Origin: a virus
IMG/VR virus record: IMGVR_UViG_3300031673_000139
Coordinates: 1-42,933 of that record
Strand: one strand, 5' to 3'
DNA: 42,933 nucleotides
This document shows positions 29,329-36,010 of this stretch, piece after piece. Every line of letters starts with the position of its first letter. Position 1 is the stretch's first letter. The notes under the pieces were generated by a model. That model was not told the origin of the DNA, made no database searches, and was given only the letters and a program-made list of their open reading frames with translations. Both the position numbers and the translations under genes were made by a program.

Positions 29329-29777
29329 ACGGTGATACGATAACACGGCCCGCCAGTGACGCCCAGCCGGCGCCTCAGCCTCCCAAGTCTGAGCCGGCCA
29401 ATCCTGGCGGGCCACTTTCTGTTGGTCAACGGCTTGCGGCTGGCCGGGTTGCCGCCAGGGCGGCCCGCAAGGTTGCAAAAACGCAATGTAATCCGCCGCA
29501 GGACGCGACTTCTGGCCTCCACCCTAGCGCGATAGCCGTTCTTGCCGATTGCCCGTCCAGGTCACAGAAACGTTACCTTTTGGCCTTGTCGGGCCGTGGC
29601 GGGCTCAAGAACGCGGTCAAGGTCATGTGCCTGCATTGCTGCGGCTGGCAACTGCTGGAATCGGCGAAATGCACAGCCGCCGGTTGCCCGTTGACAGCTT
29701 TCAATCCCTACAAGGCGAAGGCAGAGCGGCGGCTTTCGGGCCGGGCGCTAGGAGAAAGCGGAGGGCACGGGGTATGA
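29325..29777 (+). CDS. Hypothetical protein with cysteine motif
   Basis: A 150-residue protein of unknown function starting at GTG 29325 (GTGA overlap). The first 50 residues are low complexity and Pro/Ala-rich (QPAPQPPKSEPANPGG). A C-terminal region has VMCLHCCGWQ, then SAKCTAAGCPL, giving a cluster of about five Cys that may bind metal. It ends with ERRLSGRALGESGGHGV, encoded by the first of three copies of a 15-bp element. Confidence 0.6.
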   Translation: MNGDTITRPASDAQPAPQPPKSEPANPGGPLSVGQRLAAGRVAARAARKVAKTQCNPPQDATSGLHPSAIAVLADCPSRSQKRYLLALSGRGGLKNAVKVMCLHCCGWQLLESAKCTAAGCPLTAFNPYKAKAERRLSGRALGESGGHGV

Positions 29778-30025
29778 GGGCAACCATCGAACCGACCACG
29801 GGCGATGGTGGTTTGGTGCCGGCCATCTCCGGCGGAACCGGCTGCGGAGCCGGGGACGTAAGAAGCCCTCGGAAGCGGGGATATCTAGAGCGTGGGCGAG
29901 ATGCTGATTACCGCCGGACGCGGCGGTGGCATCGAGACACCGCCTCGGACCACGCCGCAGGAAACGACCCCCTCTACCCTCCGCCCCAATTTGAGCGGCT
30001 TTCGGGCCGCGAAAGGGAGGCGTAA
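29774..30025 (+). CDS. Short hypothetical protein, uncertain
   Basis: An 83-residue frame from ATG 29774 (ATGA overlap with the upstream stop) to TAA 30023-30025, one nucleotide before the next GTG. No motif is recognised; the middle is arginine-rich and polar (RKRGYLERGRDADYRRTRRW). It ends ERLSGREREA, read in the same frame as the related repeats in its neighbours, which supports the frame. A second long frame starting near 29892 in another phase is the alternative for the downstream gene. Confidence 0.4.
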   Translation: MRATIEPTTGDGGLVPAISGGTGCGAGDVRSPRKRGYLERGRDADYRRTRRWHRDTASDHAAGNDPLYPPPQFERLSGREREA

Positions 30026-30026
30026 C

Positions 30027-30401
30027 GTGGCTTACACTGGTGCGATTCTCGATAAGCACATCGGGGTTCTGCGCAAGTTACCTGCCGGCACGTTCTTCGA
30101 CACAACGAAAACGGGGTTTGAGTTTCAGGCGCACACGCAGGCTCAGGCGAAGGAGCTGCGAAAGCACCTGCCGCACTGTATCTGGCACAAACACTATGAA
30201 GATGGCTGTAAGTGGTGGGAGTACACAGCCAACGCGAAGGGGCTAACCATGAGGATTTACGCAATTGATGAGGCCCCGGCAACCTGCAAGGCCATTTACA
30301 AGGAGCAGACGGTTCAGGAGCAGGTTCCGGTGGCCTTCGAGACCCGCACGGTTCGCAAGCAGGTTCTGGTGGGTTGGGATTGCGGCAAGGGCAAGAAATG
30401 A
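30027..30401 (+). CDS. Hypothetical protein
   Basis: A 124-residue protein of unknown function. GTG 30027 is chosen because GGGAGGCG lies immediately upstream, although an in-frame GTG at 29892 would add 45 residues of low-complexity sequence. The protein looks like a small alpha/beta domain (GAILDKHIGVLRKLPAGTFF, AQAKELRKHLPHCIWHKHYE, then KWWEYTANAKGL). The C-terminal segment (KEQTVQEQVPVAFETRTVRK) is repetitive in Gln and Val. The stop overlaps ATG 30398. Confidence 0.6.
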   Translation: MAYTGAILDKHIGVLRKLPAGTFFDTTKTGFEFQAHTQAQAKELRKHLPHCIWHKHYEDGCKWWEYTANAKGLTMRIYAIDEAPATCKAIYKEQTVQEQVPVAFETRTVRKQVLVGWDCGKGKK

Positions 30402-30448
30402 CTGCGGAGAGAGCGCGGCGGCTTTCGGGCCGGGGAGGCGGAACGTGA
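30398..30448 (+). CDS. 16-codon mini-frame
   Basis: ATG 30398 overlaps the preceding TGA, and TGA 30446-30448 overlaps the GTG start of the next gene. The peptide (MTAERARRLSGRGGGT) carries the same ERxRLSGR peptide as the ends of the two upstream frames, and its coding DNA includes the GGGGAGGCGG ribosome site of the next gene. It may exist only to couple translation, or be the remnant of a duplicated gene end. Confidence 0.3.
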   Translation: MTAERARRLSGRGGGT

Positions 30449-30570
30449 CCGCGACACAGCGCGAAATCTGGCGGTCTACGCTGGTAATCGGCGCCGGGAT
30501 ACTGTTGCTGATCATGGCCTATTTCGGCGCGGACTGGATTGCGGACAAGCTGCAAGGGGGCGGGCGATGA
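30445..30570 (+). CDS. Small single-span membrane protein
   Basis: A 41-residue protein with one membrane segment (STLVIGAGILLLIMAYFGA) and short polar ends. GTG 30445 follows GGGAGGCGGAAC, a good ribosome site. Its function is unknown. Tiny one-span proteins in early operons often act as membrane effectors or superinfection factors; nothing here points to one role. The stop overlaps the next ATG. Confidence 0.55.
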   Translation: MTATQREIWRSTLVIGAGILLLIMAYFGADWIADKLQGGGR

Positions 30571-31127
30571 GCAAGATGCTGGATTTCTGCAAGGCGCACG
30601 GCGCTTGCAAGGACGCGGTTGATTGGCTAACCGCGGGGGGCATTGAGACGATGGCCGACGCCTGGGCAAAATGCCCCCGGGCAGACTGGATGCTGTGGGG
30701 GTTGCGCAAGCTGGGCAAGCTGACGAAGCGCCAAAGCGTGAAAATCGCCATCACGTTCGCCGTTCGCGCGTTGCCGCTTTTCGAGAAGCGCTACCCCGGA
30801 GACGAGAGGCCACGCAAGGCCATCGCGGCGGCGCGTAAGTGGCTGGCAAATCCGTCCGCCAAGAACGCCGCCGCCGCCTACGCCGCCGCCTACGCCGCCG
30901 ACGCCGCCGCCGCCTACGCCGGCGCCGCCGCCTACGCCGCCTACGCCGCCGCCGCCGCCGCCGACGCCGACGCCGCCGCCGCCTACGCCGACGCCGCCGC
31001 CGCCTACGCCGGCGCCGCCGCCTACGCCGCCGCCTACGCCGCCGCGCGGTGTGCCGAGTGGCTCTGGCAGGCGAATTATTTGCGCAAGGCATTCCCCAAG
31101 ATGTTTGCGAAAGGGGGCGGGCGATGA
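30567..31127 (+). CDS. Ala/Tyr-rich repeat protein
   Basis: A 186-residue protein in three parts. The N-terminal 95 residues are a helical domain (MLDFCKAHGACKDAVDWL, TMADAWAKCPRADWMLWGLR, ARKWLANPSAK). They resemble the N-terminus of putative immunity (Imm5-like) proteins found in phages. The central 60 residues are Ala-Tyr-Asp-Gly repeats (AAYAAAYAADAAAAYAGAAAY type). A final domain (CAEWLWQANYLRKAFPKMFA) ends it. The repeat is likely a long helix. ATG 30567 overlaps the upstream stop. Confidence 0.55.
   Translation: MSKMLDFCKAHGACKDAVDWLTAGGIETMADAWAKCPRADWMLWGLRKLGKLTKRQSVKIAITFAVRALPLFEKRYPGDERPRKAIAAARKWLANPSAKNAAAAYAAAYAADAAAAYAGAAAYAAYAAAAAADADAAAAYADAAAAYAGAAAYAAAYAAARCAEWLWQANYLRKAFPKMFAKGGGR
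30868..31047 (+). repeat. GCC-rich tandem repeat encoding Ala/Tyr blocks
   Basis: About 180 bp of GCC, TAC, GAC and GGC codons in imperfect repeats. The most regular unit is 12-15 bp (GCCGCCGCCTAC type), often with GACGCC. Its minus strand reads as long Arg-rich frames, which are artefacts of the composition. Such GC triplet runs are prone to slippage, so the length could vary between isolates. Confidence 0.75.
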
Positions 31128-31327
31128 GGGTTGATATTGTGTGTCCCAAATGTGGCGGGGGCGGGGTCCGCGCGGGTAGCATAAATCGCTGTGAGCCCGG
31201 GAATTGCGATGATTGCGGTTGGAGTCTCGGGTCGCCGACGAACCCCATACATACGCATGTTTGCCCCGCGTGCTGCTGTTTCACCCCAAGCGAGGATGCG
31301 GGCGATGACGTTGCAACAGGCGATTAA
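31124..31327 (+). CDS. Small cysteine-rich (zinc-ribbon) protein
   Basis: A 67-residue protein. It opens with VDIVCPKCGGGGVRAG (Cys-x2-Cys) and has CDDCGWSLG (Cys-x2-Cys), then CPACCCF near the end, so at least one zinc ribbon is likely. ATG 31124 overlaps the previous stop. Function is unknown; phage proteins of this type are usually small nucleic-acid- or protein-binding factors. Confidence 0.6.
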   Translation: MRVDIVCPKCGGGGVRAGSINRCEPGNCDDCGWSLGSPTNPIHTHVCPACCCFTPSEDAGDDVATGD

Positions 31328-31502
31328 GCGGCTGGCGCTGATGCTGGCGCTCCTGCCGACCGTGGCGCCGAACCAGTCCATAGACGAAACGGCGGCAGAC
31401 CTTGAAAACGCGCTTTGCAACCTTTTCGACGCCGCGGCGCGCGAAAACCGCCCGCCCGTTGACGCGATTGCGCAGCCGCGGGAAATAGGAGGCAAGCAAT
31501 GA
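31305..31502 (+). CDS. Small helical hypothetical protein
   Basis: A 65-residue protein of unknown function. ATG 31305 is preferred because GAGG lies 9 nt upstream; ATG 31296 is an alternative. It is helical (TLQQAIKRLALMLALLP, then DETAADLENALCNLFDAAAR) and ends in a Pro-rich tail. The stop overlaps ATG 31499. Confidence 0.5.
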   Translation: MTLQQAIKRLALMLALLPTVAPNQSIDETAADLENALCNLFDAAARENRPPVDAIAQPREIGGKQ

Positions 31503-32032
31503 GCGGGCAAATCTGCGGCATGTGCGGCCGGCTGATTGCGCCGGATACCAAGGCGGGCTGGACAAGCATCGCCGGATTCGCGGCGCTCTACTGCGAATCA
31601 TGCTTGCGGGCTCACGCGCAAGAGTTCCCGAGCGCGCGGATTGTCGGCAAATCGGCAAGGCAAGAGATTGGGGCGGCGCGGCGTGGTCTGGACACGCGAC
31701 GGGGTACGCCGAGGCCGGAAGTGAGCCCGACGGGCCAAGCGACCCAACGGGAGGCGATGACAGCCCCGTACGGCATAGCCGGTGAAAATCCGGCCGCCGC
31801 CCCAACGCCCGAAATGCCAAAGTGCCCAAAGTGCGGAAGGACGGCTCGCCGTTCGGATGGTACTATTCCGCAGGCGTATTTCTGCGACCCTTGCGGCTAC
31901 CCCATCGACGCCCGGACGAAAACGGCGGAGGCGACGTGTCACGGTTGCGGGATTTTGCCGGCATCCAACTCCGCCGGGTTGTGCCAGGGCTGCCTGCAAA
32001 AGTATTGGGACTTGAAAGCGCGTGAAAAATGA
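31499..32032 (+). CDS. Triple zinc-ribbon protein
   Basis: A 177-residue protein carrying three Cys-x2-Cys pairs or ribbons. The N-terminal one is CGMCGRLI, then YCESCLRA. The central one is CPKCGRTARRS, then CDPCGYP. The C-terminal one is CHGCGILPAS, then CQGCLQK. This is the most elaborate of the cysteine-rich proteins of the early operon and may bridge nucleic acids or proteins. The linker between first and second ribbon is long and basic. Stop and start are coupled with both neighbours. Confidence 0.6.
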   Translation: MSGQICGMCGRLIAPDTKAGWTSIAGFAALYCESCLRAHAQEFPSARIVGKSARQEIGAARRGLDTRRGTPRPEVSPTGQATQREAMTAPYGIAGENPAAAPTPEMPKCPKCGRTARRSDGTIPQAYFCDPCGYPIDARTKTAEATCHGCGILPASNSAGLCQGCLQKYWDLKAREK

Positions 32033-32193
32033 CCCGCAAGCGTAAGATTCTCCGGCTGCAAGGACGCCGCGGCCCGCTGACTGAGCGGCAGCGGTTCATC
32101 CTGGCCTTGGAGCGCGCGGCGATAGAACTCTACGATGACATGGTTAGGCAGGATGAATCGCGGCGCGCATTCCGGCGGGAGGCCGACGAATGA
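32029..32193 (+). CDS. Small basic hypothetical protein
   Basis: A 54-residue, arginine-rich frame from ATG 32029 (ATGA overlap with the previous stop) to TGA 32191-32193. It starts MTRKRKILRLQGRRGPLTER and continues as a helix with many charged residues (RFILALERAAIELYDDMVR). Such small basic proteins in early operons often bind DNA or RNA, but no family can be named. Confidence 0.5.
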   Translation: MTRKRKILRLQGRRGPLTERQRFILALERAAIELYDDMVRQDESRRAFRREADE

Positions 32194-32231
32194 CCCGCGC
32201 AACCTGCCCGATCTGTGGCGAAAGGAGTTGA
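32190..32231 (+). CDS. 13-codon mini-frame with a zinc-knuckle motif
   Basis: ATG 32190 overlaps the upstream TGA; the frame ends at TGA 32229-32231, 2 nt before the ATPase ATG. The peptide is MTRATCPICGERS, including a CPICG knuckle. The AAGGAG within it is the ribosome site of the next gene. It is probably a translational-coupling frame or a relic of a longer gene. Confidence 0.25.
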   Translation: MTRATCPICGERS

Positions 32232-32233
32232 CG

Positions 32234-33310
32234 ATGTTTCTCAAGGCCGGATTCCTGGGCTTTGCCGGAAGCGGGAAGACGCACACGGTTGGGCTCCTGG
32301 CCGCCGAACTTTGCCGTCACTACAAGTATACCGGCAAGGTGGCGCTGTTTGACACAGAGAATACCGCTTTTCAGGTCCGGCGCGTGCTGTCTAACGTGGG
32401 CGGGCCGGCGGTCCACGCCGCGAACGCCCGGAGCTTCGGCCAGATGTGCGCCTTCGCGCGCGCGGTCGAGGCCGGGAAAAACGAATGCGCCCCGGTGCTG
32501 ATTGTGGACAGCATTACGCATGTTTGGCGCGAACTCTGCGATTCCTACATGCGCCAGTTGAACCAGGCGCGGGAGGCACAGGGACAGCCGCCGCGCCGCC
32601 GGATGACGCTCCAAGACATCTGCCGAATCAAAGAAATCTGGTATCCCTGGCCGACCTATTTCCTCAACAGCCGGCTCCATATCCTGATTTGCGGGCGCGC
32701 CGGCTACGAGTGGGGGCAGGAGGAGGACGATTCTGGCAACAAGGAATTAGTCAAGACCGGAATCAAAATGAAGGTGGAGGGGGAGTTCGGTTTTGAGCCC
32801 TCACTCGTTGTCCAGATGGTCCTTAATCAGCGTGAGCAGGCCGGGCGGTTTGTGCTTGAACACACAGCATACATCCTCAAGGACCGGCTCGGCCTGCTCA
32901 CTGGAAAGGAAATCAAGGAACCCGCCGGCAACGCCTGGACGGAATACCTGTCCGAACTTGACGCCATCGAGGCCGGCACCGTTGACGCGCAAACCGAAAC
33001 GGCAACCGGCGCAGACGTTGACGGCAATACCGCGTGGAGCCGCGAGAAACGCCAGCGCCAGATTAACGCCGAGGAAATCAAGGCGGAGTTCGAGAAGCGG
33101 GCCGGCGGGCAAACGGCAGACGCCAAGGCCCGCCGAATCGGCCTCATGGAGTCGGCCTTCGGGACGCCCTCTTGGACCGCGATTGAAAACATGCACAGCG
33201 ACAAACAGCGCGCCGGGCTTGTGGCCTTGCGTGCGGCGCTGGACGCGGAAGCCCCGGCGGCAGAGCCGCCGCCGGCCGAACCGAAGCCCAAGACGCGAAG
33301 GGAGAAATAG
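32234..33310 (+). CDS. RecA-like ATPase (AAA_24/Sak4-type) recombination protein
   Basis: A 358-residue protein with Walker A GFAGSGKT (9-16) near its start and a Walker B-type VLIVDSITHVW (D92). This matches the phage nucleotide-binding family that includes Sak4-type single-strand annealing partners and RecA-like core proteins. The C-terminal half (about 250-358) is charged and low complexity, with a Pro/Ala-rich end. It directly precedes an SSB-like gene, the usual partner of such ATPases. It should act in phage recombination or replication. ATG 32234 has AAGGAG 7 nt upstream. Confidence 0.75.
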   Translation: MFLKAGFLGFAGSGKTHTVGLLAAELCRHYKYTGKVALFDTENTAFQVRRVLSNVGGPAVHAANARSFGQMCAFARAVEAGKNECAPVLIVDSITHVWRELCDSYMRQLNQAREAQGQPPRRRMTLQDICRIKEIWYPWPTYFLNSRLHILICGRAGYEWGQEEDDSGNKELVKTGIKMKVEGEFGFEPSLVVQMVLNQREQAGRFVLEHTAYILKDRLGLLTGKEIKEPAGNAWTEYLSELDAIEAGTVDAQTETATGADVDGNTAWSREKRQRQINAEEIKAEFEKRAGGQTADAKARRIGLMESAFGTPSWTAIENMHSDKQRAGLVALRAALDAEAPAAEPPPAEPKPKTRREK

Positions 33311-33312
33311 CC

Positions 33313-33816
33313 ATGCCTCTATTCCCTGGTGGCACTTACCCGGCAACCGTGACCAAGACCTCTTGGGTGCAAAGTCAAACCGGCTTGCCCGGTTTGCGCG
33401 TGACCGTCGCAGTCTCCGACCCGGAGGGCGGCGACACGGTGCTTGTCGGCACAATCTACTTTTCGGAGCGCAACGCTGGAATGGGCCGCCGGCAACTCAA
33501 GAACTTGGGCTTTGACCCTGACACCCAGAGCGCGCCCGAAATCGGCAAGACCGTCTCCCTCGACGGTAACGAGGTCCGCGAGGGCGTGACCCTAGAGGAA
33601 TACAAGGGCGAACTCAAGGTCGGCTTCTTCGGCCGCAAGGGTGGCTGCGATGCGGCCACGCTCAAGGGACTTGATGCGATGCTTCGGGCCGCCAAAAAGG
33701 GCAATGAGCCCAAGGCGGCGCACGAGAACTTTTCGGCCCCCGGCGTAGACCTCCCGGCCCCAAAGGAAGACGCGAGTTCCCAGCCGGCGGGCGGCGATGA
33801 TGACATTCCGTTCTAG
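33313..33816 (+). CDS. SSB-like single-strand DNA-binding protein
   Basis: A 167-residue protein. The first 110 residues are a beta-barrel-like domain (YPATVTKTSWVQSQTGLPG, DTVLVGTIYFSER, EYKGELKVGFFGRKGG), resembling DUF669-type and SSB-like phage proteins. The rest is a flexible acidic linker with AHENFSAPGVD and ends DDDIPF. That is the terminal tip of bacterial SSB proteins, which recruits partner enzymes. It should protect single strands and bring host or phage replication proteins, consistent with the adjacent ATPase. Confidence 0.75.
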   Translation: MPLFPGGTYPATVTKTSWVQSQTGLPGLRVTVAVSDPEGGDTVLVGTIYFSERNAGMGRRQLKNLGFDPDTQSAPEIGKTVSLDGNEVREGVTLEEYKGELKVGFFGRKGGCDAATLKGLDAMLRAAKKGNEPKAAHENFSAPGVDLPAPKEDASSQPAGGDDDIPF

Positions 33817-33857
33817 CGCAGCGATGGTTTGGCTCACGCGGCAGAAGGCGCCGGAAA

Positions 33858-34016
33858 ATGCCTGACGCCGGCAAGGGCAGCCGATACCGGCCGGTCAATC
33901 GGGCGGCATGGGAAAAGGGCTACGCGCGGGCTTTTGGCAAGCGCAAAAAGGTCAAGCGTTTCTGGGCCGCGCCGGGGCAACTGATTCGAGCGGTGGTCAA
34001 GAGGAGGGGCGACTAA
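33858..34016 (+). CDS. Small basic phage protein of a recurrent type
   Basis: A 52-residue, strongly basic protein. It has the motif GSRYRPVNRAAWEKGYARAFG, in which the RPVN, an aromatic residue and a final FG recur in many short phage proteins of unknown function that I recall. The rest is a basic patch (KRKKVKRFW) and a hydrophobic stretch. ATG 33858 lies 41 nt after the SSB stop. The TAA overlaps the next ATG (TAATG). Confidence 0.55.
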   Translation: MPDAGKGSRYRPVNRAAWEKGYARAFGKRKKVKRFWAAPGQLIRAVVKRRGD

Positions 34017-34342
34017 TGCCCGTCGAGGTCCGCCTGTACGGCTTGCCGCTTTGCGGCGCGTGTCAAAGCTGGAAGCGCTTTCTGGAGGCGGAGGAAATCG
34101 AATACACCTTCAAGCCGCTCAGTGCCCTAGCCGGCGACATTCTGGCGGCAGAAGCCCTCAGAATTGGACTGGTTGTCTCCCTGGCCGAGCGAAACGGGGC
34201 AGATGGCGCCTTGCACATTGCCCCGGTGGTTTGCGTGGTTCACCCGGAGATTCCGGGCAAGCGCGCCGAACGCTGGAACCTGCTGGCCGAAGGCACTCCG
34301 CCGCCCTTGCAGGTCAAGGACGGCGAATTGATGGCGGGATAG
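34016..34342 (+). CDS. Glutaredoxin/thioredoxin-like protein
   Basis: A 108-residue protein. It starts VRLYGLPLCGACQSWKRFL, with a Cys-x2-Cys active site (C13/C16) following a beta strand as in glutaredoxins. The following segments (FLEAEEIEYTFKPLSA) also fit the fold. Phage glutaredoxins usually supply electrons to ribonucleotide reductase or maintain thiols; no reductase is present here, so it may serve a host enzyme or another phage protein. ATG 34016 overlaps the preceding stop. Confidence 0.65.
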   Translation: MPVEVRLYGLPLCGACQSWKRFLEAEEIEYTFKPLSALAGDILAAEALRIGLVVSLAERNGADGALHIAPVVCVVHPEIPGKRAERWNLLAEGTPPPLQVKDGELMAG

Positions 34343-34345
34343 GCG

Positions 34346-34702
34346 ATGCCTGTACAAGCGAAAGCCGAGCCGCGGATTCGCCTGAAGAGCGGCGCGTCGC
34401 GTAGCGACCCGACCGGCAAGGGCCGCTTTGACCTGATTTCGCCTTACGCCCTAGAGCGCCTAGCCTTGCACTATGAGGCCGGCGCGAAGCTCCACGGCGA
34501 CCGGAACTGGGAAAAGGGCATACCGTTTAGCCGCCTGATTGATAGCGCCGAGCGTCACCTGAACAAGTTTAAGCAGCGCAAGGCCGACGAAGACAACCTG
34601 GCCGCCGCCATGTGGCAACTGTGCGGCCTCATGCACTTTCAGGCCGTCGGCCCCCGGAGCCTGGATGATCGGCCGCGATACCGCAAGGAGGGCGCGAAAT
34701 GA
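34346..34702 (+). CDS. dATP/dGTP diphosphohydrolase-like protein (DUF5664 type)
   Basis: A 118-residue protein with the pattern SGASRSDPTGKGRFDLISPY, then HYEAGAKLHGDRNWEKGIP, then AERHLNKFKQRKADEDNLAA. This matches the domain annotated as dATP/dGTP diphosphohydrolase, N-terminal, in phages. It would remove purine dNTPs, shaping the nucleotide pool. Its place next to a deoxyribosyltransferase-like protein suggests a small nucleotide-handling unit. ATG 34346 lies 3 nt past the glutaredoxin stop. Confidence 0.7.
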   Translation: MPVQAKAEPRIRLKSGASRSDPTGKGRFDLISPYALERLALHYEAGAKLHGDRNWEKGIPFSRLIDSAERHLNKFKQRKADEDNLAAAMWQLCGLMHFQAVGPRSLDDRPRYRKEGAK

Positions 34703-35139
34703 TTGACCCGACTGTTTATCTGGCCGGATACATCGCTGGTGAGGTGCTGGACAAATGCCGCGAGTGGCGCGAATTTTGCAAGCAGGAGGAACCCACGTGG
34801 AACTGGATAGACCCCCTTACCGGCAAAGACTTGTCTAGCATTACGCCGGACGGCTGCGGAAGCTCCATCCCCCATTCCGTGATTTTTGCCCGCGATTTTC
34901 AATCGGTATCTCGCGCGCACATGCTTCTCGGCAATATTGACACCTTTGGCTGTGTCCGCCCCCCCTTGGGGACATACTCCGAAATCGCGTGGAGTTACGT
35001 TCAACGCAAACCCGTCCTGTTGCTCTCTACGGACCAGCGAATTCGGCAACACCCATTCATCACTGGTCAGGCGGCCTTTGTGGGGTCAACCGTACCCGAA
35101 ATAATGGCGATGGCCCGATACATCGCGTTGGGGTTGTAG
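34699..35139 (+). CDS. Nucleoside 2-deoxyribosyltransferase-like protein
   Basis: A 146-residue protein with the layout of the family. It opens VYLAGYIAGEVLDKCREWRE (strand and glycine turn) and has NWIDPLTG and an NID-type aspartate. GTYSEIAWSYVQRKPVLLL carries the expected catalytic-type Glu (E95). Family members cleave or exchange the base-deoxyribose bond. It could salvage nucleotides or take part in base modification. ATG 34699 overlaps the upstream stop. Confidence 0.7.
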   Translation: MIDPTVYLAGYIAGEVLDKCREWREFCKQEEPTWNWIDPLTGKDLSSITPDGCGSSIPHSVIFARDFQSVSRAHMLLGNIDTFGCVRPPLGTYSEIAWSYVQRKPVLLLSTDQRIRQHPFITGQAAFVGSTVPEIMAMARYIALGL

Positions 35140-35146
35140 GGGAAAC

Positions 35147-35293
35147 GTGGCTACGAAAGACGGAAGATTTCGCGCCCGTTGTCCGCGGCGCCGGCCGTGT
35201 CCCAAAGTTGAATCATGTTCAAGGTGGCGGTGTCCCGAGAAGGCGGCGTCTGTGATCGCAGCCGCAAAAGGGGCCGGGGACGGGAGGGCCTAA
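35147..35293 (+). CDS. Small Cys/Arg-rich protein
   Basis: A 48-residue frame from GTG 35147 (8 nt after the previous stop, with GGGGAAA upstream) to TAA 35291-35293. It has four Cys in an Arg-rich setting (RARCPRRRPCPKVESCSRWR, with a fourth Cys just after), spacing 5-5-4, perhaps a small zinc module. The TAA overlaps the next ATG. Function is unknown. Confidence 0.4.
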   Translation: MATKDGRFRARCPRRRPCPKVESCSRWRCPEKAASVIAAAKGAGDGRA

Positions 35294-35400
35294 TGCTCGC
35301 TGAATTTCTGGCCGTCTTCCTGGGCGTGCTGCTTGGCGAAATCGGCGGGGAGGTTGCGCAGGCTTTCATACGGCGGTGGTTTAGGCGGAGGGGATGGTAA
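35293..35400 (+). CDS. 35-residue membrane peptide
   Basis: A short frame from ATG 35293 (TAATG overlap). It encodes a hydrophobic helix (LAEFLAVFLGVLLGEIGGEV) followed by a basic amphipathic tail (FIRRWFRRRGW). The composition fits a membrane-inserted microprotein. GGGAGGG upstream is a good ribosome site. Function is unknown. Confidence 0.45.
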   Translation: MLAEFLAVFLGVLLGEIGGEVAQAFIRRWFRRRGW

Positions 35401-35765
35401 TGCCATACATTGACCAAGCGGGCCGCGAACGGCTTAACCCGGCGCTGCAAAAGCTGCGCATAGCGCTTCATCTGCGCCACCGCATACCCGGCGATCTGAC
35501 CTACTGCATTTTTTACCTGCTTTTGGACCGCGCCCTCGCGGAAAACAGCTACGCGCAGATATCCGCCACGCGCGCTTGCGCCCAAGACGCGGCCGACGAA
35601 TACAAGCGCCGAGTAATGGACCCCCACGAAAACAAGGCCATTGAGCGCAACGGCGACATCCCCCTCCTGCCGCCGCTCGGCGAAGTCCTGACCGTCACGA
35701 CGGCGGATGGCAAGGAACTCCGCTACTTTGCTACCCCCCTGCCGCCGCTGGAGGGCAAGCCATGA
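35400..35765 (+). CDS. DUF6899-like phage protein
   Basis: A 121-residue protein (ATG 35400, TAATG overlap; an in-frame ATG at 35394 would add two residues). It has the pattern MPYIDQAGRERLNPALQKL, GDLTYCIFYLLLDRALAENSY, and DEYKRRVMDPHENKAIERNGD. I recognise this as a widespread small phage protein family (DUF6899). Its function is not established. Confidence 0.65.
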   Translation: MPYIDQAGRERLNPALQKLRIALHLRHRIPGDLTYCIFYLLLDRALAENSYAQISATRACAQDAADEYKRRVMDPHENKAIERNGDIPLLPPLGEVLTVTTADGKELRYFATPLPPLEGKP

Positions 35766-36010
35766 CCGTGCAAATCCTGGTTCGGCCCTGGGCGGGGTTC
35801 AAGGACAGATGGTGGGCGACGGTAATCCCCTTCCGCCCGCGCGATTTGGACCGCCAGCCCGACGGTTCCATTCGCCCGCCGGACTGGCGGGACATCTGCT
35901 TTGATTGCGGGGCGTATGCCTCTGCGGCACACGCACTGCTGGTTGCCCGCGACTACTGCCGCAAGCTCGGTTGGCGCGTCCGCAAGATTACGAGGGAGGG
36001 CAAGGCATGA
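35762..36010 (+). CDS. Hypothetical protein
   Basis: An 82-residue protein of unknown function. It begins with beta strands (VQILVRPWAGFKDRWWATVI) and then has an acidic/aromatic middle (DWRDICFDCGAYASAAHALL), with Cys-x2-Cys and a helix ending RDYCRKLGWRVRKI. It is coupled to both neighbours. It may be a small double-stranded beta-helix or mixed fold protein. Confidence 0.5.
   Translation: MTVQILVRPWAGFKDRWWATVIPFRPRDLDRQPDGSIRPPDWRDICFDCGAYASAAHALLVARDYCRKLGWRVRKITREGKA

Larger units (their letters stand above)
29729..30432 (+). repeat. Three dispersed copies of a gene-end element
   Basis: The 15-mer GCGGCTTTCGGGCCG occurs at 29729-29743, 29995-30009 and 30418-30432. Each copy lies near a gene end and just upstream of the next start. 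All three are read in the same phase (encoding RLSGR), and the later two are followed by a GGGAGGCG-type ribosome site and AACGTG. It looks like a duplicated junction cassette made of gene end plus ribosome-binding site. Confidence 0.7.

Noticed and set aside
30751-31284. Arginine-run proteins on both strands across the GCC repeat
   Set aside because: These are alternative-frame readings of the GCC-rich repeat (CGC/CGG codons). The Ala/Tyr frame has ordinary flanking domains and start/stop coupling.
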